From: an uncultured Chloroflexales bacterium | GTDB lineage: Bacteria > Chloroflexota > Chloroflexia > Chloroflexales > Chloroflexaceae | Direction of reading: 5' to 3' | NCBI GenBank assembly: GCA_937925925.1 | Contig: CALANA010000091.1 | Location: 1-64,000, forward strand | Length of the DNA stretch: 64,000 bases | Shown here: positions 48,372 to 59,235 of the stretch, one piece after another | Position numbering within the stretch: the first letter of the stretch is position 1 | How the letters are laid out: each line of letters opens with the position of its first letter | Position numbers and translations under genes: made by a program | The notes under the pieces: generated by a model | The model's input: the letters and a program-made list of their open reading frames with translations, nothing else | Database searches by the model: none | What the model was told of the DNA's origin: nothing

Positions 48372-49775
48372 CTAAAGTCTGTTCTGCTTGATTACAGTGA
48401 GCATCTCGGGCACACTGGTTACTTTTATGCGTGGGCGTCCCTGCTCAGCTCCACACTTGACCTCATATGCATCGAGAACCTTCCAATCGTCATAGGTAAC
48501 GTAGTCAACACCCCGTTCCCGCAGCAGTTGTTCCACCCGTTTCGGATCACGGTTGGCATCAGCTATCGGGGTGATCGTTGGTAGATCCTCAAGCATAGCC
48601 GCTACCGTTGCCACCGCATCAGGCTTGTTGGTGCCAATGACGCCCGAAGGCCCGCGCTTGGCCCATCCTACCACATACTCGCCACCGACCGGCTCGCCAT
48701 CCACTGCGTTGGTCACACGCCCGGCCACATTGGCAATCGTATAGGTGTATTCATCGAACGGCACACCTTTGAGCGGTACACTGCGATAGCCAACGGAACG
48801 TAGCACTAGACCAGCCGGAATTGTCTCGAACTCGCCTGTCCCCTGGGCACGCACGCTGCCATTGTGCTGGAGTACCAGGCGATTCCGCTCAACGCGCACG
48901 GCGACCACTCGGCCCTGTTCGCCGATGATCTCCACTGGTGAAGTCAGAAAGCGCATATGGATGGTGCGTGGCGCCGACTGGTGGCCGCGGGTAGCATAGC
49001 TGCGCAAAATCTCAACATTTTTGGTAGCAATCTTGTTGTCAGCCAGAGCTGCGGCGCTATGTTGATCCAGTTCAAGATCGGCAGGATCGACAATAATGGC
49101 GACGCCCGCAAGCTCACCAAATTCCTTGATTTCTGCATTAGTGAAGGCCGCCTGGGCTGGCCCGCGCCGTCCAAGAACCACAACTTCACGCACATTACTG
49201 GTGCGTAGTCTGGCGAGCGCGGTATCGGCAATATCGGTTTTTGCCAGTTCATCGGGATCAGAAACAAGAATGCGGGTCACATCCATTGCCACGTTGCCAT
49301 TACCCACCACAATTGCGCGCTCGTGTGTGAGATCAAACTCAAGATCACGATAATCAGGATGCCCATTGTACCAACCTACAAAAGCCGTCGCCGGGTAACT
49401 GCCGGCAAGATCCTCGCCTGGAATGCCCATTTTGCGATCACTCTGGGCACCGACTGCATAGATAATCTGATCGTAGAGTTGTTTGACATCTTCGTGTTGA
49501 ATATCTGTGCCGAAGGTGACATTGCCAAAATAGCGTACATGCGGGTTGCTGGCAATCCGGTCGTAGATGCGGGTCACAGACTTGATCGACTGGTGATCTG
49601 GCGCGACACCATCACGTACCAGGCCGAACGGTGTGGGAAAGCGATTAAATATGTCAATAGAACACACAAGATCTGGTTGCTTGAGCAGAGCCTCAGCGGC
49701 ATAGAATGCCGCCGGCCCGGCACCAATAATCGCAACGCGCAGGGGGCGCGTTTCCGTTCCCAAACTCTGGCTCAC
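48372..49775 (-). CDS. FprA/adrenodoxin-reductase-like ferredoxin--NADP+ reductase
   Basis: VAIIGAGPAAFYAAEALLKQ..FPTPFGLVRDGVAPDHQSIKSV..VVGNGNVAMDVTRIL..VGWAKRGPSGVIGTNK. Confidence 0.95.
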   Translation of the reverse strand: MSQSLGTETRPLRVAIIGAGPAAFYAAEALLKQPDLVCSIDIFNRFPTPFGLVRDGVAPDHQSIKSVTRIYDRIASNPHVRYFGNVTFGTDIQHEDVKQLYDQIIYAVGAQSDRKMGIPGEDLAGSYPATAFVGWYNGHPDYRDLEFDLTHERAIVVGNGNVAMDVTRILVSDPDELAKTDIADTALARLRTSNVREVVVLGRRGPAQAAFTNAEIKEFGELAGVAIIVDPADLELDQHSAAALADNKIATKNVEILRSYATRGHQSAPRTIHMRFLTSPVEIIGEQGRVVAVRVERNRLVLQHNGSVRAQGTGEFETIPAGLVLRSVGYRSVPLKGVPFDEYTYTIANVAGRVTNAVDGEPVGGEYVVGWAKRGPSGVIGTNKPDAVATVAAMLEDLPTITPIADANRDPKRVEQLLRERGVDYVTYDDWKVLDAYEVKCGAEQGRPRIKVTSVPEMLTVIKQNRL

Positions 49776-50347
49776 GATTCCCTCTCCCTTTCAAGTTCTC
49801 TATCCTGCTGGTGGCGAAATACCTGGATGCGATCTGGATGAACAAAGGGCCACATACGTCGGCAGTGGGGGATGTGAAGCCGTCAGAGTCATTCGGTTGC
49901 TGTCGTTTATCCCCACACCGGGTTATCATGCCCTACACCGGGCCAATACTCGTGCATATTTTGGATAACGATACTGTAGCATGGTGTGTGCAGACTGTCA
50001 AACGATTGTAATGCAACGTATTTGACGCCCTGGAACGTTGTGCATATACTGTTAGCAGTTGATTTGAGCTATCCTCTGTGAGTATGCCATTCACCACTCT
50101 ATGATATACAATCTGGCAGACCAACAATCCCCATCATATGCACGAGATTATGACCGACCAGTCTACCTCTTGCAGCCGGGCCAGGTGGTAGTGGCAAGCA
50201 TGCACAAACGTAAGCAGTGTTCATGGCCAATGACGCGGGTAGGTCAGGGTTCCCAGATAGAGCCGACTGGCCAGTTTGAAGCTGCATTCATTGATACGAA
50301 GGTGGCCCGGTTCTTCGTTATACTGAAACAGGGAGGAAATACAACCA

Positions 50348-52456
50348 ATGATAGAGCAATCATCCTCAGCCGACAGCCACCCGTCAACCAGTAGCGCGAT
50401 CCGTGGATCAGAGCGGGTTGCGGCACTCGGCGTACAACCGAAGCTGCTGCTGCTGTTGGCCAGCACGCTGGTACTAGCAACATTGGGGCAATACAACCTG
50501 CAGCAGAAATATCTGGCAACCCGGGAGTTTCCCTGGGAAGGATTATTGATCTATGTGCTGGCAGTAGTCATGTTTACTGCCGCCAATGTGCTGGCGGATC
50601 GTACATTTGATCCGGTGATACAGCGCGATCAGCCGCCAGCATCCGATCAAGCGACGGTATTGCCGGTACGCAAACCCTGGCGGATTATAGCGGTGGTCTT
50701 GAGCCTGATGCTTACTGCGGTGGCACTCTTCTTCCTGGGACAGGAACCCCCGCTGCCGGACTACAACTGGGTGGCATGGCCCTGGTTGGCGGCGATGATA
50801 TTGTATCTCGCCGCCGTCACGCTGCCACGCGGTACCGTCTTGCCCGCTAGCCAGCCTGCCTGGTGGCATGATCGCGCTGTGGTGTGGACACTGGTCGGGA
50901 TTCTCGTGGTTGCGTTTGCGTTGCGGATCTGGCGTGTGGGTGAGATTCCGCCCACCCTTGGTGGCGATGAAGGGTCACAGGGCCTGGAAGCAATGCGTGT
51001 CATCGCGGGTGAGATTCGCAATCCCTTTACCACGGGCTGGCTCGGTGTGCCAACCATGAGCTTTTATTTCAATGCGCTGTCGATTTTACCTCTGGGAAAC
51101 ACCATCTTCGCGCTCCGTTTACCGTGGGTGCTGGTGGGTACGGCCACAGTGTTCACCATGTTCCTGCTGGTAACGCGCCTCAGCGGAGTCACACTGGGTT
51201 TGATGACAGCGGCGTTCTTAGCGATGTATGATTACCATATTCACTACTCGCGCCTTGGATCCAATCAGGTTGCGGATGCGCTGTTTGTGGCGCTGGCACT
51301 GCTGTTTTTTTATCGTGGTTTTGATCGCCATAGCCCACTCGACTGGGCCTTGTCAGGTGTGATCATTGGGGTTGGGCAGTATTTTTATGCTGGTGCCCGC
51401 TTTACGGCGATTGTCATTCTGTCGCTGATCATCTTTTTTACCGTGCGTGACCGGGTGCGCTTCTGGCGGGCGCATGGAGCCGGGGTTCTCATACTCGCAG
51501 GGGCGGCGCTGATTGTGTCTGCGCCAATGATCCAGTATGCGTTCCGCTTTCCCGATGATTACAATGCCCGCATCAATATGGTGGGTATTATTCAGAGTGG
51601 CTGGTTGGAACGGGAGCAGATGATACGCAATCAAGGCGCGCTCCCGATTCTGTTTGACCAGTTTCAACGCGCCGCCCTGGCGTTCCATTACTATCCAGAT
51701 CGCACGTTCTGGTATGGCTCGCCGCGTCCGCTATTTAGCCCTGGGGCGGCGGTTTTATTTACCCTGGGTTTTGGCTACAGTGTGCTGCATCTCCATAACC
51801 GACGCCTCTTTCCTCTGGTCGCCTGGTGGGGTGGGGCGATGGTGATGGGCGGGATGTTGACGGAGAGTCCTCCCTCAAGCCAGCGGTTAATAACCATGTC
51901 GGCACCGGCGGTCTTTTTTGTGGTCTATGCCGTGCTGAACATCGGGCAGATTTTCTTACAGGGGGCTGGCCGGCCATCGTGGGCACGCCTGAAGCCCTAT
52001 CTGGCGGCAGTCGTTCTGACGCTGGGGGTCTTCAGTATCCACTGGTACTTTGTACGGTTTACGCCGCTGCGGGTGTATGGTAATCCCAACGCGGTCGTGG
52101 CAACGTCGATTGGCAAGTTTGCCAGTGATGAGTTGGGCCCAGATTGGCAGATTTTCTTCTTTGGCCCGCCACGCATGTATATCGGGTTTGGCTCTATTCC
52201 CTACCTGGCACCTGATGTGCCCGGTCAGGATATTCACGAGCCGATTACCGAGCCACCTGACTGGGATCTGGCTGAACTGGATAAACATGTGCTGTTTATT
52301 TTTCTGCCAGAACGACTGGACGAGCTAGAACTGGTGAAGCAGGCTTTTCCGGGAGGTGAACTACGGGAAGTTCCACCGCCACCACCCCCGTTTCATGCGC
52401 AGCATCAACCGCTCTATATCATGTATAGCCTGTCACGTGAGCAACTGGCGCAATGA
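50348..52456 (+). CDS. GT39-like (ArnT/PMT family) membrane glycosyltransferase
   Basis: LGGDEGSQGLEAMRVIAGEIRNPFTTGWLGVPTMSFYFNALSI; ~12 TM. Confidence 0.85.
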   Translation: MIEQSSSADSHPSTSSAIRGSERVAALGVQPKLLLLLASTLVLATLGQYNLQQKYLATREFPWEGLLIYVLAVVMFTAANVLADRTFDPVIQRDQPPASDQATVLPVRKPWRIIAVVLSLMLTAVALFFLGQEPPLPDYNWVAWPWLAAMILYLAAVTLPRGTVLPASQPAWWHDRAVVWTLVGILVVAFALRIWRVGEIPPTLGGDEGSQGLEAMRVIAGEIRNPFTTGWLGVPTMSFYFNALSILPLGNTIFALRLPWVLVGTATVFTMFLLVTRLSGVTLGLMTAAFLAMYDYHIHYSRLGSNQVADALFVALALLFFYRGFDRHSPLDWALSGVIIGVGQYFYAGARFTAIVILSLIIFFTVRDRVRFWRAHGAGVLILAGAALIVSAPMIQYAFRFPDDYNARINMVGIIQSGWLEREQMIRNQGALPILFDQFQRAALAFHYYPDRTFWYGSPRPLFSPGAAVLFTLGFGYSVLHLHNRRLFPLVAWWGGAMVMGGMLTESPPSSQRLITMSAPAVFFVVYAVLNIGQIFLQGAGRPSWARLKPYLAAVVLTLGVFSIHWYFVRFTPLRVYGNPNAVVATSIGKFASDELGPDWQIFFFGPPRMYIGFGSIPYLAPDVPGQDIHEPITEPPDWDLAELDKHVLFIFLPERLDELELVKQAFPGGELREVPPPPPPFHAQHQPLYIMYSLSREQLAQ

Positions 52457-52551
52457 TATGTTGATGAAATCATACGAACCAGTGCGCATGCTGATGCGCG
52501 TGCAATGCGTTCCCACATACGCTGGGGTTCACGGTATTCTGATGCTCGTTC

Positions 52552-54597
52552 GTGATGATCAGGTTCTGTCCAGTTTGCGACCAGATTAGTATGCAACCAG
52601 TTGCAGAGCAAGCATATGAGGCGCGTGTGATGATGCGGTATGGTACACCGCTCATGGTCATTGCGCTGATTGCCAGTATGGGGCTAGGTATCGCAGCTCA
52701 GATAGCGCTCAACACCCGGCATGTGCCCCTGGGTGTCGTTGGTTATGCTATGGCTGTGGGTGCTGCTGTGATCGGTGTATCCCACATGCGTGTATCACCG
52801 TGCCGCCCAGCTCCTGTGCCCTTTCAATCGCATCCCACGCCCTGGATCTGGCGTCTATCGCTGGTGATACTGGCACTGATAGCGGGTGCGTATACTTTTG
52901 CTCTCAGTAGTGATAATCGTTATCGCCCGGCAGGTGTCGTGCTGTGGCTGATCAGCATGCTCTGCTGGTGGCTGGCCTGGGCGGATACGCGCTGGTTCAT
53001 GGCGCTCAAGATCCAGCTTACTGCCCGTCGATTGGCGCTATTGGTAGCGATCGCGGCAGTATTGCTACTGGGGGCGGTCTTTCGCTTTGCCAACCTGACC
53101 TCTAATCCGGCTGAGATGGGTAGCGACCATGTTGAAAAATTGCTGGATGTGCATGATATTCTGGCTGGCTCCCCTTCAATTTTCCTCGAACGTAATACTG
53201 GTCGTGAGCCATGGCAATTCTACTGGACGGTTATGCTGGTCAGGTTGACTGGAATTGCTCCCGACTTTATGGCGTTAAAGCTGGGCACAGCGCTGATCGG
53301 CTGGTTGATGTTACCCGCCGTGTTTCTGCTGGCCCGCGAGGTGGCAGGTGTGCGGGTAGCGTTGCTGGCGACACTGCTGGCGGCGATCACGAGCTGGGCC
53401 GTCATTCCGGCGCGCTTTGGGCTGCGCTATCCACTGGCACCGTGCGCTGTGGCGTGGACGATGTTTTTCCTGGTACGCGGGTTACGGCGCAACGAGCGTA
53501 CCGCTATGCTGGCGGCCGGTGTCTGGGTCGGGATCGGGTTACAGGGGTATACCGCCTATCGTCTGTTACCTGCGATTGTGTTGCTGCTGGTGTTGCTATG
53601 GATCATCAGGTATACCGTTCAACGCCGCTATGCCCTGGCAGCGCAGACAGCGGCCCATGGCGGTCTGGCACTGGTGATGGCAGTGCTGGTGATGCTGCCA
53701 CTATTGCGCTATGCCTATGAGCGGCCAGACTGGTTTTTACATCGCATGAACACACGCCTGACAGGTCGTGAGCGAGCGATTGAGGGTGAGATCGGGTCAA
53801 TCTTGCTCAATAACCTGAGAGAAGTGGTGCTGTTTTTTAACTACACATCGGATCGGGTACCAGTCGTCAATATTCTGTCCAGGCCAGCGCTTGACCTGAT
53901 ACTCGGTGCGCTTCTGGTGGTCGGTATAGCCGCAACGCTGACGCTGACAGTACGCACGCGCAATCCCTGGCCGCTGGTCATGGTGGGTACGGGGATGTTG
54001 ATGTTGCTGCCGTCGGCCCTGAGTCTGGCTTTTCCGCTCGAAAACCCCAGCACGGTTCGCACCGGCGGGGCCATTCCCCTGCTGATGATTGTGTGTGCTA
54101 TGCCACCAGGATTGCTGCTCGAAGCCACGTCACGGGTGCAACCCAGAATGGTACGGGGCGCGGTGCTGCTTACGGTGGTTGCGCTGGTGCTGGCGGCGAT
54201 CTACCTGAATGCCGACCGTGTATTTCGGCAGTATCCAGCACAATACTGTAGTGTGGCACCGAATGCCAGCGATGTGGCGCACGAGTTGCAAGCATTTGTC
54301 GCTGCTGGTCACTCCCTGGACGCAGCCTGGATTGTTGGCTATCCACACTGGATCGACTATCGCGCTATTGGGGTCTGGATCGGCGATATCCGGTTTGCCA
54401 ATCATGTTTTTGGTACGGAGGAAGCGCTGCAGATCGATCCCGGTGATCAACCAGTCTGGTTTGCCATACACGCACATGACGTGGCAACGCAACAGGCGCT
54501 ATGGGCGCGGTATCCGCATGGCATAGCGCGCACTGTGCGGGGCAGCCATTGTCCTGACCGGCAGTTTGTGGTCTTTACCACCGCATTTCAGCGTTAG
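52552..54597 (+). CDS. GT39-like (ArnT/PMT family) membrane glycosyltransferase, divergent second copy
   Basis: NPAEMGSDHVEKLLDVHDILAGSPSIFLERNTGREPWQFYW; multiple TMs; start may be 52588. Confidence 0.8.
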   Translation: MMIRFCPVCDQISMQPVAEQAYEARVMMRYGTPLMVIALIASMGLGIAAQIALNTRHVPLGVVGYAMAVGAAVIGVSHMRVSPCRPAPVPFQSHPTPWIWRLSLVILALIAGAYTFALSSDNRYRPAGVVLWLISMLCWWLAWADTRWFMALKIQLTARRLALLVAIAAVLLLGAVFRFANLTSNPAEMGSDHVEKLLDVHDILAGSPSIFLERNTGREPWQFYWTVMLVRLTGIAPDFMALKLGTALIGWLMLPAVFLLAREVAGVRVALLATLLAAITSWAVIPARFGLRYPLAPCAVAWTMFFLVRGLRRNERTAMLAAGVWVGIGLQGYTAYRLLPAIVLLLVLLWIIRYTVQRRYALAAQTAAHGGLALVMAVLVMLPLLRYAYERPDWFLHRMNTRLTGRERAIEGEIGSILLNNLREVVLFFNYTSDRVPVVNILSRPALDLILGALLVVGIAATLTLTVRTRNPWPLVMVGTGMLMLLPSALSLAFPLENPSTVRTGGAIPLLMIVCAMPPGLLLEATSRVQPRMVRGAVLLTVVALVLAAIYLNADRVFRQYPAQYCSVAPNASDVAHELQAFVAAGHSLDAAWIVGYPHWIDYRAIGVWIGDIRFANHVFGTEEALQIDPGDQPVWFAIHAHDVATQQALWARYPHGIARTVRGSHCPDRQFVVFTTAFQR

Positions 54598-54651
54598 ACA
54601 AGGTTCGTCGATACTTTAGGTTGAGTAGCACGTCATAACAACGTTCGTCGT

Positions 54652-54720
54652 TTGTAAAGCGGGATAACGACAGAAGTCGTGACTACTGTAAAGCGGTAGA
54701 ACGACTGACGTCGTTGCTAC
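54652..54720. repeat. Two tandem ~34-bp repeats (TGTAAAGCGG.AKAACGAC.GA.GTCGT..CTAC)
   Basis: Direct comparison of 54652-54686 with 54686-54720. Confidence 0.7.
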
Positions 54721-54922
54721 ATGCGTCACGTTTTGACGTGACACATGAACCCATGTTTTAGCCCCTCGTACCGCTCGCGGGTCGTCCCTGGTGTTGGGGA
54801 GAGGCACATCCACGCCGCGCCCCGGAAGGGCGCGCTACGTCGCTGCTTCTTGTTGAATGCCCAGACGCGAAGGGGCAAAGGCATCAGCGTTGCGATGTTG
54901 TAATGCCTAGACGCCTCGCGGC

Positions 54923-55261
54923 TCACACAAATGGTACAAAATACCCCTGGTCGTCAATTGTCCAGCGACTGCCATCACTGGCCTCAACACCATAGTGTGT
55001 GCGCCAGACGGTAGGGAGTTGCTGCGGCATCGCCAGCAGTCCACCCTGCGGGGTATGAAAGAGAATAAAGTCCATATGGCCGCTAATCCGGCCAGCCACA
55101 TCGACCGCCACCCGCCACCCGCCGCTCCACTCGCGGTAAAAATCAAACGTCATGCTGTCGCTGCCGGTCATCTGGACAATTAGCCGTGTAATGCACTCGC
55201 GGGCGATCTGGGTCAGGCTGTGCATCTCTGTCACCTGGATCAATCCATAGTGTTCTGTCAT
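54923..55261 (-). CDS. Hypothetical protein
   Basis: Coherent 112-aa ORF just downstream of GH31 gene on same strand. Confidence 0.6.
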   Translation of the reverse strand: MTEHYGLIQVTEMHSLTQIARECITRLIVQMTGSDSMTFDFYREWSGGWRVAVDVAGRISGHMDFILFHTPQGGLLAMPQQLPTVWRTHYGVEASDGSRWTIDDQGYFVPFV

Positions 55262-55286
55262 GATAATTCCCCGTTAAGCGTAGGTA

Positions 55287-57734
55287 TCATACCTTCAACC
55301 TGAAGCGCAGGGTATGGGCATTCCCGTCATCGACCAGGTGTAGCGTGAGGACACCCAATTCATCTGCATATGCTGCACCAGGATGATCTCCAACTGCCTC
55401 GGCCGCTACAGCATGCACCCGTAGCCGCAGTTGTCGTGCAGATGGAACGAAGGCTCCGGTACGTGACCCGATCTGGAAAACCAGTTCGTCGCCTACTCGC
55501 TCCAGGTGATAGGTAGTTGTACAGAACTGACCTTGCTCATATGCAAAGGTTAGCCCATCATCTTCGTACATAGTGAATGTGCCATCACCTGGAAAGAGAT
55601 CCAGCGTAAGCGGGTCAAGTATGTACTGGTCGGTATAGGTGACATCTGGCCCGGTAGGAATGATCGCCCCGGCACGAACAAAGAGCGGTAATTTCTCCAG
55701 CGGGGCATGTTCCAGCACATACGCCGGGCCAGTCAGTCGATCGCCTTGCCACCAGTCATACCAATCACCCGCTGGCAAATAGACGACGCGGTATTCACGC
55801 CCAGGTTGATAGATCGGTGCGGCCAGCAGCGATGGCCCCAGCAGTACCTGGTCGTGCAAGTGGTACGTCACCGGGTCGTCGGCAAAATGATAGAGCAATG
55901 GCCGGAGGATGGGCGTGCCGTGGCAGGCGGCTTCCCAGAACAGCGTATACAAATAGGGCAACAGGCGATAGCGTAGTTGCAGATAGTCGCGGCAGATAGC
56001 CTCGACCTGCGGGCCAAACACCCACGGTTCGTGACGTTCAGTGCGTGCGGAGGTATGGCCGCGACAGAAGGGTAGCAGGGCACCCAGTTGCATCCAGCGT
56101 GCAAACAGTTCGCCCGAAGCATTGCCGAAGAAGCCGCCGATATCTACGCCCACGAAAGGTACGCCCGAAAGCCCCATGTTGAGCAACTGGGGCATCGCCA
56201 TTTCGAGATGCTCCCACCACGAGTAGTTATCGCCCATCCAGCCCGCACTCCAGCGCTGAATACCGGCAAACGCCGAGCGTGTCAGGACAAAGGGGCGCTG
56301 ACCATTCAGATCGCGGCGTAGCCCTTCATAGGCGGCACGGGCCATGTGTGAGCCATACAGGTTGTGTACTTCGGCATGGGTGACGCGCTCATCCTCTGGC
56401 CCCTGAATTGCATCGGTATCAATAGTACCGGCGGCACTGGTACCAGCACTGAATGGCCGGGCGAACGATGTTGGCTCGTTCATATCATTCCAGATGCCGC
56501 TGATACCCTGCGCAACCAGTGTTTGTTGCCAATCGGCCCACCATTGCCGTACTTCGGGACGCAGAAAATCGGGAAAGACGGTATCATCAGGCCAGACATA
56601 GCCCTGGAACATCTCGCCGTTGGCCTTGCGCACAAACATATCACGCGCAATCCCGGTTTGATACACGGGATAGTCGGGGTCGATTTTGACACCGGGATCG
56701 ATAATGGCAACCGCATGAAAGTGTTGCTGCCGTAGATTGGTCAGCAACCCGGCCGGGTCAGGGAAGCGTTCAGGATCCCAGGTAAAAACGCGGTAGCCGT
56801 GCATATAGTCAATATCAAGATGAATAACATCGCAGGGAATAGCGTGGGTGCGAAACATCTCAGCTAACTGCCGTACATCGCGGTCGGTTTCATAGCTCCA
56901 GCGGCTCTGATGATATCCCAATGCCCAGCGCGGGGGCAAGGGCATTGTACCAAGCAGAGTGCCGATCTGGGTGACAACCTCGGCTGGTGTGGGGCCATAG
57001 CAGACATAGTAATCCAGTTCACCGCCGCCAGCCTCCATCGTCCAGGTATCCACCCGTTCGTGCCCAATGTCAAAGCGACTGGGCCAGGTGTTATTGAAAA
57101 AGACGCCATAGGCCAGTCCTGGTCGCAGAACCATAAAAACCGGAATCGCCATATACAGCGGATCAGTGCCTGGCCCATGACCAACAGGTGGATCGGTTGT
57201 CCAGTTCAGCATTCGCCGCCCGAATTTGTCAAGTTGTCCGGTACGCTCGCCAAACCCGTAGAAGTGTTCGTCGGCTTCGACGTGTTTGCTGCATGCGACA
57301 CAATCAGTGCCCAGTGGCAATACGTCTGGATCACGATGCGGAATATGGCCCCAGCGCATTCCCTCGGAATCGGCACAAAAGCGCTGCCCGTCGGTGTTGG
57401 CGAAGGCAATGCGGCAGGGATCGCGTTCAATCCGGATCGTCAATGTCTCGGTTTGTACTAGCAGGGTGTGCGGGGTGGTCTGCAAGGCCACAGGTGTGGC
57501 CGGAAAAGCGCTCTCAGGGGCCGCGACCGCCCATGAGCGGCGCGGCGCAAACTCACCGGTGGGTGCCAGGCGCACGCGCACCATACGTGGAGTTAGCACG
57601 GTCAGAGCGAGACGTGGGCCACCACAATCCAGTTCGACTCGCGTATCTGTGTGTGTATAGGTGCGTATGGTGCCCAGGCTCATCGTGGCTCGATCGGTCA
57701 AACCTGCCTCCTCAACTGCGCTCATTGTTACCAT
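55287..57734 (-). CDS. Glycoside hydrolase family 31 (alpha-glucosidase)
   Basis: GFGERTGQLDKFGRRMLNWTTD; GIWNDMNEPTSFARPF catalytic motif; RWSAGWMGDNYSWWEHL. Confidence 0.95.
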   Translation of the reverse strand: MVTMSAVEEAGLTDRATMSLGTIRTYTHTDTRVELDCGGPRLALTVLTPRMVRVRLAPTGEFAPRRSWAVAAPESAFPATPVALQTTPHTLLVQTETLTIRIERDPCRIAFANTDGQRFCADSEGMRWGHIPHRDPDVLPLGTDCVACSKHVEADEHFYGFGERTGQLDKFGRRMLNWTTDPPVGHGPGTDPLYMAIPVFMVLRPGLAYGVFFNNTWPSRFDIGHERVDTWTMEAGGGELDYYVCYGPTPAEVVTQIGTLLGTMPLPPRWALGYHQSRWSYETDRDVRQLAEMFRTHAIPCDVIHLDIDYMHGYRVFTWDPERFPDPAGLLTNLRQQHFHAVAIIDPGVKIDPDYPVYQTGIARDMFVRKANGEMFQGYVWPDDTVFPDFLRPEVRQWWADWQQTLVAQGISGIWNDMNEPTSFARPFSAGTSAAGTIDTDAIQGPEDERVTHAEVHNLYGSHMARAAYEGLRRDLNGQRPFVLTRSAFAGIQRWSAGWMGDNYSWWEHLEMAMPQLLNMGLSGVPFVGVDIGGFFGNASGELFARWMQLGALLPFCRGHTSARTERHEPWVFGPQVEAICRDYLQLRYRLLPYLYTLFWEAACHGTPILRPLLYHFADDPVTYHLHDQVLLGPSLLAAPIYQPGREYRVVYLPAGDWYDWWQGDRLTGPAYVLEHAPLEKLPLFVRAGAIIPTGPDVTYTDQYILDPLTLDLFPGDGTFTMYEDDGLTFAYEQGQFCTTTYHLERVGDELVFQIGSRTGAFVPSARQLRLRVHAVAAEAVGDHPGAAYADELGVLTLHLVDDGNAHTLRFRLKV

Positions 57735-57911
57735 ATTCGAGCTACAAGCAGTATAGCATGGACGATGCTGTTGCTACGGGTTACATGTTATAGGACGTGT
57801 TTACGTTTCTCCTGGGGGCGCTAGCAGCTTGCCCGCGCTCGCAGGAGTGGGTGGTACCACGTGTGAACAGCTACAGCGTATATTATACGTGCCAGTTTTG
57901 GGCAGATCGCT

Positions 57912-58020
57912 CAGGACATACACCGTCGCTTGAACCCAACGTTCCTTCGACGACGCTCGGGACAAGCTTTTTCGCCTGCGGCAGTCACGTGTGGTTCAAG
58001 TGACCGCGCACCGCATGTCA
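57912..58020. repeat. Family A element remnant without the variable hairpin
   Basis: AGGACATACACCGTCGCTTGAACCCAACGTTCC .. AAGTGACCGCGCACCGCATGTC. Confidence 0.6.
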
Positions 58021-58127
58021 TTGAGCGGTTTCAGGCGTATAACGCCTTTCGGCGATTGCAGTCTCATCCTGACCGCCAGAAGACAGCATAGTATCCGGTT
58101 ATAGCCTCAGGCTGCCGGGTGTTACCG

Positions 58128-59231
58128 CTAACGCGGATTATAACCAGAGACACTGCTAATTAGCCCACCGCCGATGGTATAGGCATCCAGCACAATCCGG
58201 GCACGATCAAAATAGAACCCGGCTTCCTGAAAGCGAATGGCAGCCTCATTGGCCCGTTCGACCTTGAAGGTGCTATAAAAGTCCAGGATCGCATCCAGCG
58301 CCTCCAGTTCCAGCGCCAATCCCCGAACATAATCATCGTGAGCATTACTCAACTCCGGGGGAGGAGTCAATTCTTTCAGCGTAACGTATGCCCGCTCAAC
58401 CTGTGAGCGCAAACGTTGGGCGGCTGTCACATGCGCAACCGAAGCACCGCCAGTCTGATGCGTTGCTGTACGATAGTTATTGACAGCCGTGCGCAACTGC
58501 TGGCGCAGTGGCTCCAGCGTGCTAAGGTAGGAAATGGTGCGTACCTCACGCACCGCTGCCAGTTCCTCATCTAGCACTGGCTCGTCGATGAGCAGTGGCT
58601 CGGCCTCGCTCCGCACGGCGGACGAGAGAACTGGTGGTAGTACAGGGGGGGTGCGGCTCTGTTCAACCGCCAGGCTGAAGGCATGATGTAATACCAGTGC
58701 CAGGCACAGCAACACCAGTGGGATACTCCAGAAGAGCAGGCGAACGCGGTTCATTTCTCGACGGGTCTGCCGCCAGTTGACCCACCACGACTCGCCATAG
58801 GTACGGGCTTCGTCCTGTGCAGCAGGTTCCAGCACGGGCATATCGAGGAGCGCACTCGCTGTTCTGGGTGTATTGTGTAACGGGTTGCGTTCTTCCAGCC
58901 AGCGCAAACCCTTCTGGGCGCGCTCATTGGCCGGGTTGATTTTTAAGACAGATTGTAAACAGAAGGCTATCTGGTGCGGGTCGTCCAGTACACCACTTAA
59001 CCAGAGCCACCCCTGCTCATTATTGGGATCAAGCTGAAGTGAGCGGGTGAGCAGACCTGCGGCCACGCGCCGCTGTCCACCACGTGCAGCCGCTACACCC
59101 CGCTGATAGAGGCGGACCGCTTCGGCGTTATGCGCTTTGATACCAGTCTCCGTTACATTATTATTCTTTGATGGCGCAATGGGTGAGCAGGCCATGCTGC
59201 CATCGGATGATGGACGCCTGAATGCTTGCAT
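58128..59231 (-). CDS. TPR-containing membrane protein
   Basis: AVRLYQRGVAAARGGQRRVAAGLLTRSLQLDPNNEQGWLWLSGVLDDPHQIAFCLQSVLKINPANERAQKGLRWLEE; one TM. Confidence 0.8.
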   Translation of the reverse strand: MQAFRRPSSDGSMACSPIAPSKNNNVTETGIKAHNAEAVRLYQRGVAAARGGQRRVAAGLLTRSLQLDPNNEQGWLWLSGVLDDPHQIAFCLQSVLKINPANERAQKGLRWLEERNPLHNTPRTASALLDMPVLEPAAQDEARTYGESWWVNWRQTRREMNRVRLLFWSIPLVLLCLALVLHHAFSLAVEQSRTPPVLPPVLSSAVRSEAEPLLIDEPVLDEELAAVREVRTISYLSTLEPLRQQLRTAVNNYRTATHQTGGASVAHVTAAQRLRSQVERAYVTLKELTPPPELSNAHDDYVRGLALELEALDAILDFYSTFKVERANEAAIRFQEAGFYFDRARIVLDAYTIGGGLISSVSGYNPR

Positions 59232-59235
59232 AGGC

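Noticed and set aside
50101-50394. 97-aa ORF upstream of the GT39-like gene
   Set aside because: No domain or RBS support and overlaps the GT39-like start; possible leader but unsupported.
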